DNA from: Melanocharis versteri
Taxonomy: Eukaryota > Chordata > Aves > Passeriformes > Melanocharitidae
Direction: 5' to 3'
Length of the DNA stretch: 64,000 bases
Assembly: GCA_013397845.1 (NCBI GenBank)
Contig: VZTG01008545.1
Span: 903,859-967,858 of the forward strand
This document shows, piece by piece, positions 26,401-41,200 of the stretch (position 1 is the stretch's first letter; the number at the start of each line of letters is the position of its first letter). The position numbers and the translations under genes were made by a program. Under the pieces are notes generated by a model. The model was not told the DNA's origin, did no database searches, and saw nothing but the letters and a program-made list of their open reading frames with translations.

Positions 26401-29400
26401 CCCACATTTTTCATAGGCTACAGCCAGAGGCTCAATTGTAATGTCAGAGATGGTCAAAGTAATTTTTTCAAGCTATGGAAACTGGGTGTGTAACAGCTGC
26501 TTCCTGTCACCTTGCTGGATCAGCTTCCTACACATCTCAGTGCTTTTGTTCTACACCTCATTTCTTGGTGTTAGAAGTTAAATTGTCCTCACCTTGAAAG
26601 ACGAGAGCTCAGATTTTCTCTGCAGGTAGAAGGAGAACATATTAAAACATAAATATTAATGTAATATTTCCTCTGAAAGAATAGTTGAATGACAGTTCAT
26701 TTTTCTACCTTGTATGTAATTTTCAGCTTTGAAAAATTCCATTTAATTAAATTAAATTAATTTATAGCAACAAAATTAGAATCTAGATAGCTAGAGAGAT
26801 TTCCTTTCATTTACAATCCTTCCGCTTTTTAAATTGCTTGGCTCAAAAGCAAGCAGAGCTTTTCTTATCAGTCTTACATGCTTATTGTTAATTTTCTTCT
26901 ATAAACGAAACTCCAGACATCTTTCTTGTAAAAGCGTGCCAGAATTTACAGTGGCACCAAACTAAAGCAATAATTCCTGCAGAAACTAAGCAGATTTCAT
27001 TATTGTCAACATGTTTTTCACATCACAGGAAAAGGTTGGACAATTCAAATGTCATATGAAAGGTGGGATCATTTTACTAGAAGAGAGGACTGGAGGATCC
27101 CAGTCCCTTGATATTTTAACAGTTCTAATTCCTCCTACAAGGCAGACAGCAGAACTACAGAAATACATAGAAACAAAATACTGAAACATTGTGAAATACG
27201 TTTAGTTTCAGCAGAATTTGGACTAGCACAGTTACGCAGAAATAAGCTTCTTTTGCATCTCTTTCAGCTCTTAGAGAAGGTTTTGGCATCACTTTTAGCT
27301 GAAGAGACTATTGCTGCATGAAACAGGTCTGCAAGGAGGTTTGTTAAACTGAGGAAGAAGCCAGAAGACCTTCAAGAGAGAAATCCATCCCGGAGGCCAA
27401 TGTCTAAATTCATCTTTAATTCTCTATTCACCTTGTGCAGCCCTTAGGAATTCCAATAGTGCTGGGGGATTGGGCATTTATCTTTAAATCCTCTCAGCAT
27501 GCCATTAATTTTATTTTTATTTTTAAGGAAGCCTCATTTGTCTCTCTCTCCTCACTTTCTCCTGCTATAAACTCATGTTTGAAAGTTTAGGGACAACAAG
27601 GCCAGGTCCTGCTAACGGACAGTTCCTCAGTCTGTGTGGAAGATTACAGCAAAGGAATAGCAGATGTCAAGAGTCCTTCTTTCTTTAACCCTGAAACACA
27701 CTGTTATTTGGAGGATCTACGGGGCAAAAAGCCCAAGAGGTTATAGGAGAAACCGAGTACACAGAGGAGAACACAGAAATAAGTCTTTTACCATCGCACA
27801 AGAACAGAGGCACTTTCAATCTATGATCACTAATGGAAGGACAGACAAGTTCAATAACAGCCTTTAAAGCTAAAAGCACACTGTTAAAATGTGAAAGGGT
27901 CCAGAGGAGAAACAGAAGCACAAAATAAACCTCCAAATCTTGAGAAGCCTCATACCTTTGGGCTGTTTTCCACAAGAAGAGACAGAGAGGGTGATGCCCA
28001 GAGACCTACATCTGTCCACACTGGAGCTCGATTTCTCCCCCAGAGTTTATGTACATGGTGCTGCTGAACTGGTGGCAGAGGAAGAGGATACTTTTTCCAT
28101 TTACTAGCCCACACCCAGGTTGTTCCACTTTTCAGTGGAGTAACAGAAAGTCCACCAAGTCCTGACACTGTTAAATAAGTTGAAATAATCTTAATTACAT
28201 GGCAACAGACACATATTTGTGCTGATGTTTAACAGATGATAAAGAAATTGAAACTTGAGATTCGTAGTTGATTTTTGAAGGATTTCTTGATGAGACTGTC
28301 AGTGCTGACTCCAGAAGAGGTTCAGTCCCAGAGAGACCAAGGCTCCAGTGTGTCTTAACAGCACTACCAGTGATTGCTAGAAATGTTAAATCAGGAGCCA
28401 ACTGGTGGGTGCATGGCCTATGCCTGGCTCTCCATCCGCATCAGCATTCCAGATTGCATAGTGGAATAACACAACCACACAGAGAGCCACAGTCTTTGAA
28501 AACCACAGGGCCCAGCCAAGGGCCAGAGCTTTTTGGTTGCAATAGAAACAAAATATTTTGTGAATAAAATCAGAGTTGAATGCTTTCTTCAAGACCTTAG
28601 GGTCACGCTCACAATTTAATATGTTGACTACAACCAAGGAGGAAAATGGCACATGGTAGAGCAATAGTCAGGAATCCTAATGGGTTTGGTACCTAACAGT
28701 ACTGTACTGGTTTTGGTTTTGACCATGAATTACTATTCAAGTAGTGCACCATCGATTTATTTTTTTAATTAAAAATTAGCCATATCTGAAGGGAGGGAAC
28801 TGACAGCTCTTGGGTTGAGGCTCAGTGAAATCAGTCCTGATTCTATAGGGCAAAGCAAAGGCACTTCTACTTGCTATGAAACATTGGTTCATGAGCAAGT
28901 GGATCACAGTACGGTAGCATATCTAAAACAACTCTGTGGATGGTGAGCTGGCTGCAGAGGAAAACCCTGGACACACAATATTGTAGACAGAATGAAAGCT
29001 TGAAACAGCAATAAATTTAAGGAAATTATTTCTGAAATCCCTAGGCTGTCTATGTACAGTCTGAACATATTAAAACTGCTGTGCTCTTTCCACAACTGAA
29101 ATACTTGACATGCTTGAAGGAACTCTATGTAAATAGGCAAATAACTTGCTTATATTTTCTTCAGCAAAACTGCCGTTTTTCGTGTCACTCTGCTGTAAGC
29201 ATTGACACAGCCAGTTGTTTTCATTTTCAAAATGGAACAGAAAAGAGGAACAGGTATTGTGAGAGACCATCCCAAGAAAACAACACAAAAACCTGCAAAA
29301 CACCCTGACAAGCAATGTTCTACGACACCTACCTGCCCTGCTTCTGGAGGAGAAACCTTAATGTCTGGAAGAACAGCCAGTGCAAAGCAATAGGCATTTC

Positions 29401-31204
29401 CAATGAGAAATTCTAGTTTCTTTACCTGTCATTAAAATTTTCACTTTTGTGTGAAGCACCTTCCTGACCTCTTTTTCCAAGTGCTTCAAAAGAACATTCT
29501 CTTTCCATTATCTGCTTACCCTTTGCAGGAGATAGTTGCTTTGGAGAAACCAGCCAGAAACTTATCCAAAAGGCTACAGTTTGGACATGAATGCAAAAAG
29601 GGAATAGCTTTCAGTATTAAAAAGACATTTTCCATTAAAATTTAGATGTCAAGTGAGTAATTCAGCATGTGGAAGGCTACTGCTGGGAAGAGATGTTCAT
29701 GTGGTAGTTAATGAGCAAAGGTCATCCAGCCCTTACAGCCTCTGGAACAGCCTGGCTGTTGGAGACAAGACAAGAGGAGTTGACTCAAAATCATATGGCC
29801 TCAGCCCAGCCTCTGCTAATGAGTCATTCTGAGCCGGGAACATTTCTTCAGCACAGCTGCCTTCAGATCTGAGCGCTGACATGCATGGTTGAAGTCTTCA
29901 GAGACACAGGAGGGTCAGACATTGTTTCCAACATCCCCTTCGAGAACAGGGAGTTCAGATGTTCCAGGCTCCACTTACAGAGCCTTCTTACTCAAGTACA
30001 AGTGCTGAAAACGGACAAATCTTCTCCACAGGTTTTTTCTCCATAAAAACACCCAGAGATGCAGAGCAGCAGGTCAGCTTGAGGGAATCCACAGAATCCC
30101 AGAGCAGCCACCTGGGCAAGTCTGTCTGTGGGCTCTCTTGAAGGAGAGGAATCCCAGACATCTTTACTAGAGCCAGTTCTTCGCAGGAACAGAAGGGAGA
30201 CTGAGGACCTGCTCCTAAGCAGCAAGAGACACCTGGAGACCAGAATCACCTGTTTTAAGAAAGTTTTGCATCTACAGAGCAGTTCTCAGCTGCCCTGTGG
30301 CAGACCAAGGACTATTTTACCATGTGTGACATAAATAGCTTTACCTTTGTTCCCATGATTTAATGAATTCAGGAGTAGCAGGAAAAACTCCAAGTAGCTC
30401 CTATATTCATCCAAACCTTTCATTTGCTTCTGACATTCCTTTTTTCCTGTCTCCCTTGGCCTCCCAGGGCCAATAACATTTTCATGCCATAAGCTGGAAA
30501 CAATTAAGGCAGAGACAACAGAAAAACATCCTTTACAGATTAGTTCACGTAAGTAATTGCATTAGCCTTTTCAGCAAGCTGCGTTAAAGCCAAAAGGCTC
30601 CTGGCTTCAATGGCTGCAGGAGGTTCCAATTATAGTCACCCTTGAACAAATGAAAGCACAGGCTTGCTGCAAGTGACAGCATTTCCACTCCTACAGTAAT
30701 GGTGTGACACAGGACATCTCTGACTGCCAGAGACATGGATATCTATTCTCCAGAAACAAATTACTAGAACCAGAAGAGTGTGGATTGAGTTTATAGTAAA
30801 CATCATTACACTACGACCTTACACTGGTGGTAGGTTTTCTACATAAGGCTCATAAAATGCAAGGCATCTGTCTGTGCAAAATGTAGAGTGATGGAGAAAA
30901 AAAATCCTCATTAAAATCCAACAGATGAAACACTGAACAAATTCCAGAGTCTTTGCCAGATTGAGCTAGCAGCAATTGCAGCCGCTGGAGAACAAGTCTT
31001 TATAGATGTCTGCATCCCATCAGCACATGGTTACAGAAGGATGGGTAATCATTCCCAAATAGATCTTGTGCCGTGCTTTGGAAGGCCACACTAACGTGAA
31101 CATGCACTTACTGCATGGATGGAGCTGCTGCTGCTGTGGGTAGCAGTGGTGTTACAGTACTGCATTATATATTGAAGTAAGCGAATATGTGTCTATTTAC
31201 TTAA

Positions 31205-31472
31205 AGTTTGAGTGGAGAAGCAGATTGCCCAGGGAAGCTGTGGATGCCCCATCCCTGGAGGCATTCAAGGGCAGGCTGACAGGGCTGTGGGCAGCCTGGT
31301 CTGGTGGAGGATGTCCAGGGGGTTGCAACTTTAAGATCTCTTCCAACCCAAACCCTTCTGTGATTTGCTGGTCTGGCAGCAGTAGCCAAATCACTTTGGG
31401 CTGAGCTGCAGCACCATGGGTGCACTAGGTGACCTTCAAAGGTCCCTGCCAACACAAACTCTTCTGTGATCC
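31205..31472 (+). mobile_element. CR1 LINE 3' end, with a second tail-like segment
   Basis: Positions 31205-31372 read GCCCAGGGAAGCTGTGGATG, CCATCCCTGGAGGCATTCAA and AACCCAAACCCTTCTGTGAT, a CR1 3' end. A second, more diverged CR1-like terminus follows at about 31415-31472 (CACTAGGTGACCTTCAAAGG ... CTCTTCTGTGATC). Either two copies lie head to tail or the tail was duplicated. Confidence 0.8.
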
Positions 31473-34400
31473 CCCCCGAACAGCGGGGGTAGGGAGGGAC
31501 TACACCAGGAGCTGTCTCACACCCACACGAGGCAGGCAGGTGTCCAGGGCCATCACAGAAAGGGCTGTTGAATGTGCTGCTCCATCTCACATTTAAATTC
31601 TGGACATGGTTGAAAATAACAAGGGAAACAGAAGGTTTCCAGAAAGGTGTGGGCTGAGGGAGATAACTCAAGGGTACATCTATGAATAGACCCCTGGTGG
31701 GTGAAGCTCTTTTAGAACAGTAATATAAGTCTTTGCTTTTGGATCCATGTGTGGCACATACAAGTCACCAAAGGGTGGGACTGTAAGAGGTGTCAGCCCA
31801 GCAAGACATGTGTGCTCCCATCCACAGGGTGAACAAGCCCAGCCTCACGCAGAGGTGGGTGCCCAGGCTGCTGGTCACTATGCTCTTGTCTCTGAGCCTG
31901 ACATTGTGCTGCAGCCTGAGCTATGTGTTGTTGCACGGGTGTGAGTGGGTTCAACCACAGCTTCCAACATAGCAGAGCCTCAGTCCTTCTGAAAGATCCA
32001 GTTTTAAGGGTCTAATGGAAATTTTGAGGTTATAGTCATTGCTTTTGTGATGAAGTACCAGAAGCAGGGTGTAAACAGGCAAGCTAAATTTTAATGCATG
32101 GGAGGATTTAATCAAGCTAAGCCACTATTGCAGCCAGAAAGAGTCAAATGCTTAAACCTGACAAGTTCATTCTCTACGTTGTGGAGCCAAGAACAGATGT
32201 GAACTTCCTCCTAAATCCCCAACAACTTCTGTGTGCTCAAGGGATCCCTCATGACCAGCCCATAGAGCACTGGGTGGCAGTTTAGGGTACATCCTCTCCT
32301 CCAAACTCCAAAAACCAGCTGGAGCTTTGCAAGGAGCCAGCCAGCTCAAGAACTAACTCACATTAGTTCACTGCACTGCCCGAGTCCTCCCAGAGCCTTG
32401 TATGATCTCCTGGATCTCTCAGGTGGGAAAAAGCACCAAGCTGCACCCGAGGGATGGGAGAGCTTTCTCTTGCCTAAATCCAGCCCAAAATACCAACCTC
32501 AGCTTCTCCAGTCCAGATGTGAGCTATGCTGTGATTGTCTCTATCTACCTCTTACCAAAAGTCTCACTCAGGTTAGAACAAGAAAGCTTTCATAGTGCCA
32601 AAGTTTTACATTCAATGAATCAACAATTCCCAGCAAAGAAGGATTTCACTGGAAAATTCCTAAACCAGATCTAATTTGCTCCAAAATGTAATAAAAATTC
32701 CAGACCAGATCCTTAAGTGCTGCAGCTTCAGTGCCTGAGGCAAGGAGGAATGATGCCACCTCAGCACTGACCTGGCACACAGTACTCTGGCCAGCTGTTT
32801 TCCTTTTGCTCTTTGGGGACTTCCCAGTTTTCCTTTACCTTAAACAACCCGATTTACAGTGGGCAGCTGCAGCTAGATCAGTAACTTGCTCCTTTTTTCC
32901 CTGTCTTGCTGTTCCAGCTGTTGTGGTGATCTCTTGCTCTGAGCTATCTGTAATCCTGTGTTTGGTTGTGGCTGGTGCAGACCAACATGTTCATGATTCA
33001 GTGTTTACCTTGGTCTGCAGTGAGTCAGCTTTGCCTTCCAGGACATGGCATTCTGCTCCCATGTGGTGTTCTCCACGAAACCCTGCAAAAGAGACTCTTG
33101 GCATTGCTCTGTTCCTGCCATTCCCTGTGAATCCCATGGAGGCTGGGAGAAGAATGTCAGAATAGCACCTTTGTACTTATTTATGTTAAAATAGAATTAC
33201 AAAAAATGGGTAGGAATCAGGTAACATCCATCCAACTTTATGGGCACAGACTGAGAAGTGACTACAGCCCAAAGCCATAGAGCACCTGGGAAGAGTAAAG
33301 TTCTTTCTAAACCAGGTTCTTACTTAGAACTCAGCAGTAGGCAGCCAGAATTTTCTCATCAATTATGCAGAAAATGGATTTAATTGCTGGCCTTTCCAAA
33401 CTGGAATTGTAAATAGAGCTCCTTGTCACAGCCATGGCATCTGACCACAGCTCAGTTGCTTTGTCCTGCAGCTGCATATTCAGGATGCTGCTGGATCCCT
33501 GCGTCACAGGGAGACACTGACCACGGAGACATCTGAATCTAAACAGGAGTCACAGGACAGCAGACAGGGAAGAGCTGAGGCAGTTCCAACAGGGCTGATG
33601 CTCAGTGGCACAGAGCCAGCCTCAGGTCTGTGTTTCCTTGTTTTCCTGTGCAAGATCCCCATCAAGGCCTTGACCAGCCCTTGGGTAAAGCCATTGCTGA
33701 CAATTATGAAAAGCCACACCTGGAGGGAAGGTACGTGTGGGAGAGCAGCCAGCTGAGTACCCCAGGCTGACACCATTAGATCTGTAGGAGTGCATCAAAG
33801 AGCTCAGGGACTTACGACTTACCTGAGGGCAGGGAAATGCCTTAACTGCTTCTTCAAGCCTCACTTGGTGACACTTGGGGCTCCTGGTTTCTGTGGGGGC
33901 TCCTAATGCTCAACTCCCAGTTAACTCCTGCTTAACTCCTAGTTAAGTTTTAACTAGGAATGAGACAAAACATTTCCCTTTGCTAAGAGATGCCCCTCCT
34001 GACTGCCTACACATCTGCAGAGGCTCAGAGCCACAGTTCTCTTGCACTGTCTGGTTTGCATTAGACTCAGGAACTTGTTCCAAATACCAAAACATGGAGG
34101 ACTCGTGACTCATGCTCCGTCATGCCTATCCTGGCCTGGGGAGCCTGGTTCCTCCTGTCAAGCAGGGAAAGGAAAACCCAGGGCTACTTTAGAGTCTAAG
34201 ATGGACACATTCCACAACAGGACAAACGCTCTTCTGAACAATTCCCAAGGCAAAAGTCACGCAGGCATGACAGACTACAGCTTGGCAAACCTGTGCACTG
34301 AGGGAGATGCAGCATTCAAGGGAGCTTGGGGATTGACTCTGTGGTGACAAACAACTAGCAAGGTGTCCTGTTAAAAAACCTTGTGATTGAGAGCATTTAT

Positions 34401-36076
34401 GGGGATACTATCCAAAGGTCCCCACATTTCCAGCCAATGAAAAATTCCACTTTGTTTTCTACATAGTATCTGCAGTTACAGCGTGAAAAAGACAAAGTAA
34501 TGGCAATGGGACGTTTTCTGTCATGCACGGGGAGAGCACAGGCAGGATTTCTGCCAGTACCCCCTGTCTGGGAGGATGGAGACTGAGCCCTTCCTTTGGC
34601 CCCATGTGCATCCTTCCAGGGTGCTTGGGTACCAAGTGAGAAAGACCAAACCTAAAAGCTGAAAGGAGAGTGGGATTTTAGAGATGGAACTCCTGCAGTT
34701 TTCTCGTGTAATGAATTTCTGGACAGTGAGCTGGCAATGTAGCACACCACATTCCCAAGGAAGCTGGCAGGGACCTCTGAGCACCTTCAGTGTCTCTGAC
34801 TGCTCCGACAGCAATGCTCCCCTTCATCCCACACCAGGCTGAGACCCTCCTTTATCACAGTTTCATAATAAACTCAAGTACTCACAGGGCTGCCCACCTG
34901 GGTGCTTTATTTCCCACCCAGAATTAAAACCGATCCATTCAAGTAGAAAAGCTATGAATAAATTTGCTGCTGAACTCCACACTTTAAACTGCAATAAAGG
35001 CTTCTTGAGATCTAACTACTATTAGTCTCCAAAATTTACAAGAATTCTTAAAACTTCATTTCCTAGAACAATCTTTTTGCCTCTTAAGATGGATTCTGCT
35101 CATCAAAACCCACCCAGAGGGTGCAATGCAATTCAGTCTATGCACTCTACAGCTCATCATGCACCACTGACCTGCTTCAAAGAAAATTAACTCACAAAGA
35201 GATAGTGGATAAGGATTTGCTACCAACAGCCAGGACTTAAAACCAAACAAACACATTCTGAGCATCAGAGAGCTCTTCTCTTTCCACTAAGGTACCATAG
35301 TGAACAGAATTTAATTGAAAAAAAAGAGATTAAAAATATCTGTATATGGAGATAATAGTGGGGATGGTAGCAACTGAGTTATTTTGATAATTTATTCTTC
35401 AAAAGACTCAAAGTTTTTGATCTGTACTTCTTATTGAAGATGCTCAAATTGAAGAACACAATTTCAGATTTTATATGCACACTGAGGACCTTTGCTTTAT
35501 TCTAGCTCTATTTCAATATCATTGACTAGGAAATGACATGAATCAGTTTTTAAAAGCCCAATAATGCTTTTTGCCTGAAGTTGTGTTCAATGAATTCATG
35601 AATGGCAGAAGTTGTTTAAAATAGATAATTCCACAAAGATTTAGTGTTACATTTTTTCCATGTTTTCGTGCTCAAAAATATCATCTCAACACCAAGTACT
35701 GAATGAGCAGGAATAAGAAAGTCTTACAAAAGAACTTGAGGGGGGAGGGGGGAAGAGGGGAATTTAAAAAACATGCAGTGCAAGTTAAAACAGGGCTCCA
35801 TTCCCTCAGGTGGCCGCTGCCCCCACCAGCCTCATTCCTGGCTCATTGGTTTTCTTTTAAGTTGCGTATTCTTATTTTTTTCCCTTGAAATTACATTAAC
35901 CATGTCTGTGTTGAGATATAACCTAATTTTCTTCTTAAAAGCCACCTCCTATATCACTGTGCAGACACACTGCTTATATGCAGATAGAAAATGGCCTGGC
36001 TGAAAGAACCAAGACTTAAAGAAATCATGAACTTCCCTCAGGATATGGAACACTGGAAGCCTGTTGCTATTTAGAC

Positions 36077-36092
36077 TTTTTTTTTTTTTTTT
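36077..36092. repeat. Poly(T) run
   Basis: Sixteen consecutive T residues. No target-site duplication or retrotransposed body was recognised beside it, so it is listed only as a simple repeat. Confidence 0.9.
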
Positions 36093-37296
36093 AAATACTG
36101 ATCTTAGCTACAGTTTACTTTCCCCACTTAGAAACGTGGAAAAGTTTGTTCAGCTTAAAATTTCCTGTTTGGCATCAGCAGCTGCTGGCTATAATATTTA
36201 TAAATATTTCAGCAGACATTTCTAGGGAAATCTGGTTACAATTAAGCGGTGAGTGATGGGGCTGTGCAGTCCCTCACTCCCAGGCAGGATCGAGGTGACC
36301 CCTGGGAGGAGAGGGGCTGCTGCTGGGTGAGCTGTGTGTGCTGCAAGGAGAGTGTTAGCAGCCAGCAGCCCAGCTTCAGGGGCTCTGTTTTCAAACAGGA
36401 AAGTGAAATCACTTGCTTGTGGTATCCAAATATAGTAGCTCAGGGGGAACATTTGGTCAGCAGGCCTGGGACCACCTACTCTGAGCGCTGCTCATTGTGC
36501 TTCCCTCGCCCCCAGTGCCCTCAGGCATCCCCAGGCTCTGCAGTGCAGGAACTTCTGCAAGCAAAGCAACCCTCCCTGCCTGGCAGCTCCTCACATCCCA
36601 GCGTGTCAGCCAGCACACCAACCTCCGTTTCCCCCTGATTTTCACTAATATGAGCTAGAGATCAGCACGGCAGAGTGAAGGGCAGAAGGAGGAGCCCAGA
36701 TGAAGACAAGCCTTTGGTTTCCCAGGCAGGTCTGTCCACAGCTTTCTGAAGCATTCGCCTCTGCTGAACCAAAGGCAGGTCACTGCCCCTCAGGCAGCCA
36801 CTGCCTCACTTCAGGATTTCCCAGGGCACATTTCTTCTCATCTTCTTTAAATAGCCTCCAGTATGATCTGAACTGACTTGGTCCTTAACGAAATAAAGCC
36901 TCCAAACATCTCAACATCTCCTTGGACTCAGAATGGTATTCGTGCAACTGATGCACATCATCCTGCATGGACACACTTCCAACCCTCGGTGCCCCACCAC
37001 CCTGTGCTGGGCAGAGGAGAGGGAGAACGTGGCTTCCCAGTGAGCCAGCTCGCTCTGAGGAGTCAGGAAACCCAGTGAACACTGGGGCAGTGGTGTTGCC
37101 TCAGAAACCACTAACCTGAAAGAGCAGCTGCCCCTTTTACTGCAAAGGCACTGAGCGAGGGAGGGGTTACCCAGAGGAATGGCAGCTGGAGAGGACTAAT
37201 GTGCCAGGGAGTTGCTTTCCCCTCTGCTCTGGCTTTTACCTCCCTGATGCTACACCTACACTGTGTAAGGCAGCCCCAGAGCCTCTCCCCTGTGCC

Positions 37297-37332
37297 CCAG
37301 TGACACCAGTGACACCAGTGACACCAGTGCCA
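37297..37332. repeat. 9-bp tandem repeat (CCAGTGACA), about 4 copies
   Basis: Three exact copies of CCAGTGACA are followed by a partial one (CCAGTGCCA). A small minisatellite in non-coding sequence. Confidence 0.9.
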
Positions 37333-38138
37333 TGGCCAGGGGCAGCTGGGGCCTCATGGCAAGCAGAGTTTCCCATGCCCAAGCCCAGGCAGTCAGGTGT
37401 GAATGAGCATCATTCCTGCCCTGTCTGCACACCTGGTAGGGGGCATCTCCCAGATCTGCACCAGGAGCTCTACAGCACAGGAAATGGTCCAAGCCCTCAA
37501 ACTGTGGCTCACAGTTCAGTGCTGATCCAGCTCAGTGTCCCATCTTTTGGGTCCTTAATTCAAAGCCTCTGTAGCTTCAGAAAACTTTGGAGCACAGGTC
37601 ATTTTATTACAGTTTACCTAGTTTATTTCAGAGTTAACACCAGCAGGAATGTAAGGTAGAGGCAGCCCAGAAGAAGAACGTCCATAAAATAATTCTGCAG
37701 TAAAAATCTTTTCTGGGAGAAGTGACTTTAGGTTCCTCATTTGCTGATTTTACGTAAAAAGAGGCAAAATATGCTGAGCAAATAAAAGGCAGAATGGCAG
37801 AGCCTCACCCCCAGCCTGTTTCCGGTCCTACACAGCAGCACCACAAACTCCTTAAAGAGCAGCATTTCCTGAGCCTCAAGTGCTCGCAGATGGTGCTGTC
37901 CTGGAGCACTTTCTGCTGATGCTCCTCAGTTCCCCTTGCCTTGCGTGACTACTCTGCAGCTTGGCTTTGTTTATCCCATTTTTTCCTGCTCTTTAGTTAC
38001 GAGCGACAGAAAGGAACCAGCCACTTTTGCTGCTTCAACCCCTCTCTGGTGGCAGCGCACGTCCGCGGGGCGATGACGGGCTGGTCACTGCCCTCACGTG
38101 AGCCACGGCTGCAAAGTCGGCTCCCTTCAGCTCCGAGC

Positions 38139-38232
38139 AGGAATCACACAGTGGTTTGGGCTGCAAAGGATCTTAAAGATCACGTAATTCCAAACCCCCT
38201 GCCATGGGCTGGGACACCTCCCGCCAGGCTGC
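38139..38232 (-). mobile_element. CR1 LINE 3' fragment
   Basis: On the plus strand the order is GGAATCACACAGTGGTTTGG, GATCTTAAAGATCACGTAAT and CCCCTGCCATGGGCTGGGAC, the reverse complement of a CR1 3' end. The element is therefore on the minus strand. It is short and degenerate. Confidence 0.82.
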
Positions 38233-41200
38233 GATGGAGCTACCATTGTCAGGGACAAGGCTGTCAGTATTTCTGTCTGACATCTTTGTGTTCTGGGTGA
38301 TAAGAAGGGTGAGGGCCTGTTGCCTGGCCGTGAGTAGGAGCAGGTGTAGCCAGGCTTGGTCTGGTCACACACCCTGAACTTTGAGATGCCAACTCCAGGC
38401 TGGGAGCCACATCACCACAGGAGCATGTGTGGTGCCCAGAGCACAAACACATTGGTAGGAGAGCACACACTTGCGCTGAGCATGGGATTAGGATGCCTAG
38501 AGTTTACAGCAAATGGATGTGTCTGCAGGTCACTGTTACAAAGCCAGCCTGAATTATAAATTCATGACTGCTGTCATGGTCATCATGATACTTGACCTTC
38601 CTTCAGAACAGTCCTCTGACTCTTCCTTTGTGGAGGTTGGTAACTTCCCAAGTGCTACGTGTACGAAGATAGTGTTGTAATACTTGGGGATTATCTGGGA
38701 TTTCCACCAAAAGGTTGCTGAGAAAGGTAATTTATCCCACTTGCAAACTTTGAAACAAAGGCAGAAAGTTAGAAAACTACACAGCAACACTGGTAGAAAC
38801 CCTGAAATCCAGGAATTTATCCTCCTGCCTCTGCAAAATTTAACAAATGCCCTGAGAAGGCCTCCAGCTTCTGCACAATTATTTTCCAAACAGGAGACCT
38901 TGATTCTTCTCCCAGAAGTAGCAATTAAAATAGAATGAGTTTTGCATTTGCCAGCTAATAGGGCTTGATAGACAAGCTGCATGTGAAAGAAGTGTAAGCG
39001 TAGCTTCTGAAGTCAGATGAAGTCCCCTTGGAAAGACTGAAGAGAGAAAGAAGAGACAGGTCAGAAGCCAGAGGCAGCCAAGTCCTCTGAAAAGCTGCAG
39101 GAAAGTCAAGGGTGAGTGTAGCAAGACAGATGTGCCTGGGCCAGTCCATGGCAATTCTGTAAAGAACCTTTCAGTGCATCATGAATGGCATCATCCAGCA
39201 AACCAACCCTTCCTGTCACCTTGCTTTCCAGGAGGTAAAACAAATCCTTAGAAGAGTTCTTCTCCCTTAGCAGGACATGCCTTCGCGTGGCACAGTGCTT
39301 GGCTCACCAGACACTGATACCCTCTGCTCCTGCACCAACTGACTTCTCCGAGGAAAAGTGCTGAGCTTTTGCAAAGCCTTTGATCATAAAAATCTTACAC
39401 GTAAGGGATCATACATTGCTGGAAAGAAAGTCTCCCTGAATATTTATCTTTGGAGAATTTACAGGTTTCTGCAAAATCTCTCAAATGTGTCTCCAAAAAG
39501 GAATCAAAAGAAAAACAAAATAATGCAAGAGTTGCCTGAGCCACAGCTGAATGCCTCTGATCCCAGCTGCTCCTTTGAGCCTGTCTTTCACCAGCACTAC
39601 TATTACCATTAGTTCTTCTCTTTGCTCCTCCTGGGACACCAGTGCAACAACTTTCCCAATAAATCACATGTAGAAACAAGGATTTCCCTACAGCACAAAA
39701 GCAGGAGTACAGTTTTCCAGCGAGGGCCTGTGGGTGGCTTCCCCCATCTCCAGGTGACCCCTTCCAGGGGTCATCCTTCTGCAGCACATCTGGCTGCGCT
39801 GCCTTGGCTTCCCCAGGCCTCTGCCTGGCCTTTGACACAGGCGAAGGCTTTTGCCTTCCCACTGCTCCCACACCGAGGCACGGGGAGCTGCCTGCGCCCA
39901 CCTCGCAGCCCTCCCAGCCTGGCTCCCCCACCAGCACGTGGGCAGGTCAGCTCCAAACCCCCTTCACGAGCCGAGCACACAGAGCTGGGACATCCCCGTG
40001 ATGCTGGAGGAGCACGTTTTCCACTACAGCCCTGCATGTGAGATCTCCCCTGGGACAAAGCGCAGCGCTGCTTTTCCTCTTGCCTTAAATAGCTTTGCAG
40101 AAGGCTGCCAGAAAGTAAAAGAATTTTCTAGAAGAAAAGCACCTCTGGTTCATATCTCAAGATGTAAATGAGCAAAACCACAAAATGAAGCTTCCCAAAA
40201 CACAGCATTTTGCAGTCAATGTTTGCTTTTCCAGCCCTTCAGAGGCATCACTTTCTGTTCACTGCTCCAGCCCCGGAGAGCACTGGGGCTCCGCTGGCAC
40301 AGGAGCGACCCACAAGCAGCAGCCCAGCCATGGTGGCATCATTTCAGGACTTGCAGCACACACTTAAAAGCTCTATTTATCCTAAATGGATTTTTGCATG
40401 CATTTAATTATTTTGCTGAACTGGAGCTGCTGCAAATGAGGGAATCATTATTCTAAAAAAGTAAACAAGGGCAGCTGCACATCCCTGCAAAATTTCAATA
40501 GAAAAACACTCTTGACTCCTAAGGAGGAAAAAGCAAGCTTCTCCTCCAAAAGGCTCTTGTCTGCTCTCAGTTTACTCTTTTTGCCCCAGTCCTGAAGGGA
40601 GTTGCTGTGGAGCACAGACGTGGTTCAAGGCCATGGTGACGTTCAACCACACGCTGGGTTTCATGTGGAAATACCCTGACAACACTGAGAAACCAAAACC
40701 CCCCGGTGCAATATGGCTCTGTGCTGAACACCCCAGTGCTGTTTGTCACTGAATCCTAAATGCTGCTCATCCCAAGGCTGCCCCGACGCTCACTCGGCAG
40801 CTTCTGAATCAGGCTTTGCTTCTTCCCGGGTGTTGTTATTTGAAGGCTCCTGCAGCTCTGGGATGGAATAGGTACACAGGGGGGTTCCAACTCCTGCATC
40901 CCACCACAGCCCTTGGCTGGGACATCCCTCCGGTTCCCACACCCAGCTGGGCTCATGGGAACTCTCTGCCCCTTGGCCAGCACTTCCCCAGGGAAGTTAT
41001 GTTTTGCCTCAGCACCAGCAACTTCCTTCTTCCTTTCACTTCCACCTTTTATCATATTAAAAAAATATTAAAAATATTTCTTAAGAAAATGACAGATAAG
41101 TTTTTATTCCCATCATCTCAGCACTCCTCATTTCCCCATCTTTGAGCTGCTCTCCTCTTGCTTCATCCCTGGGCACCCCTTGAGGGCTGAAGCGTTTACA

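Noticed and set aside
35740..35760. G-rich run considered as a G-quadruplex
   Set aside because: Only three runs of three or more G are present, so it does not meet the four-run pattern.
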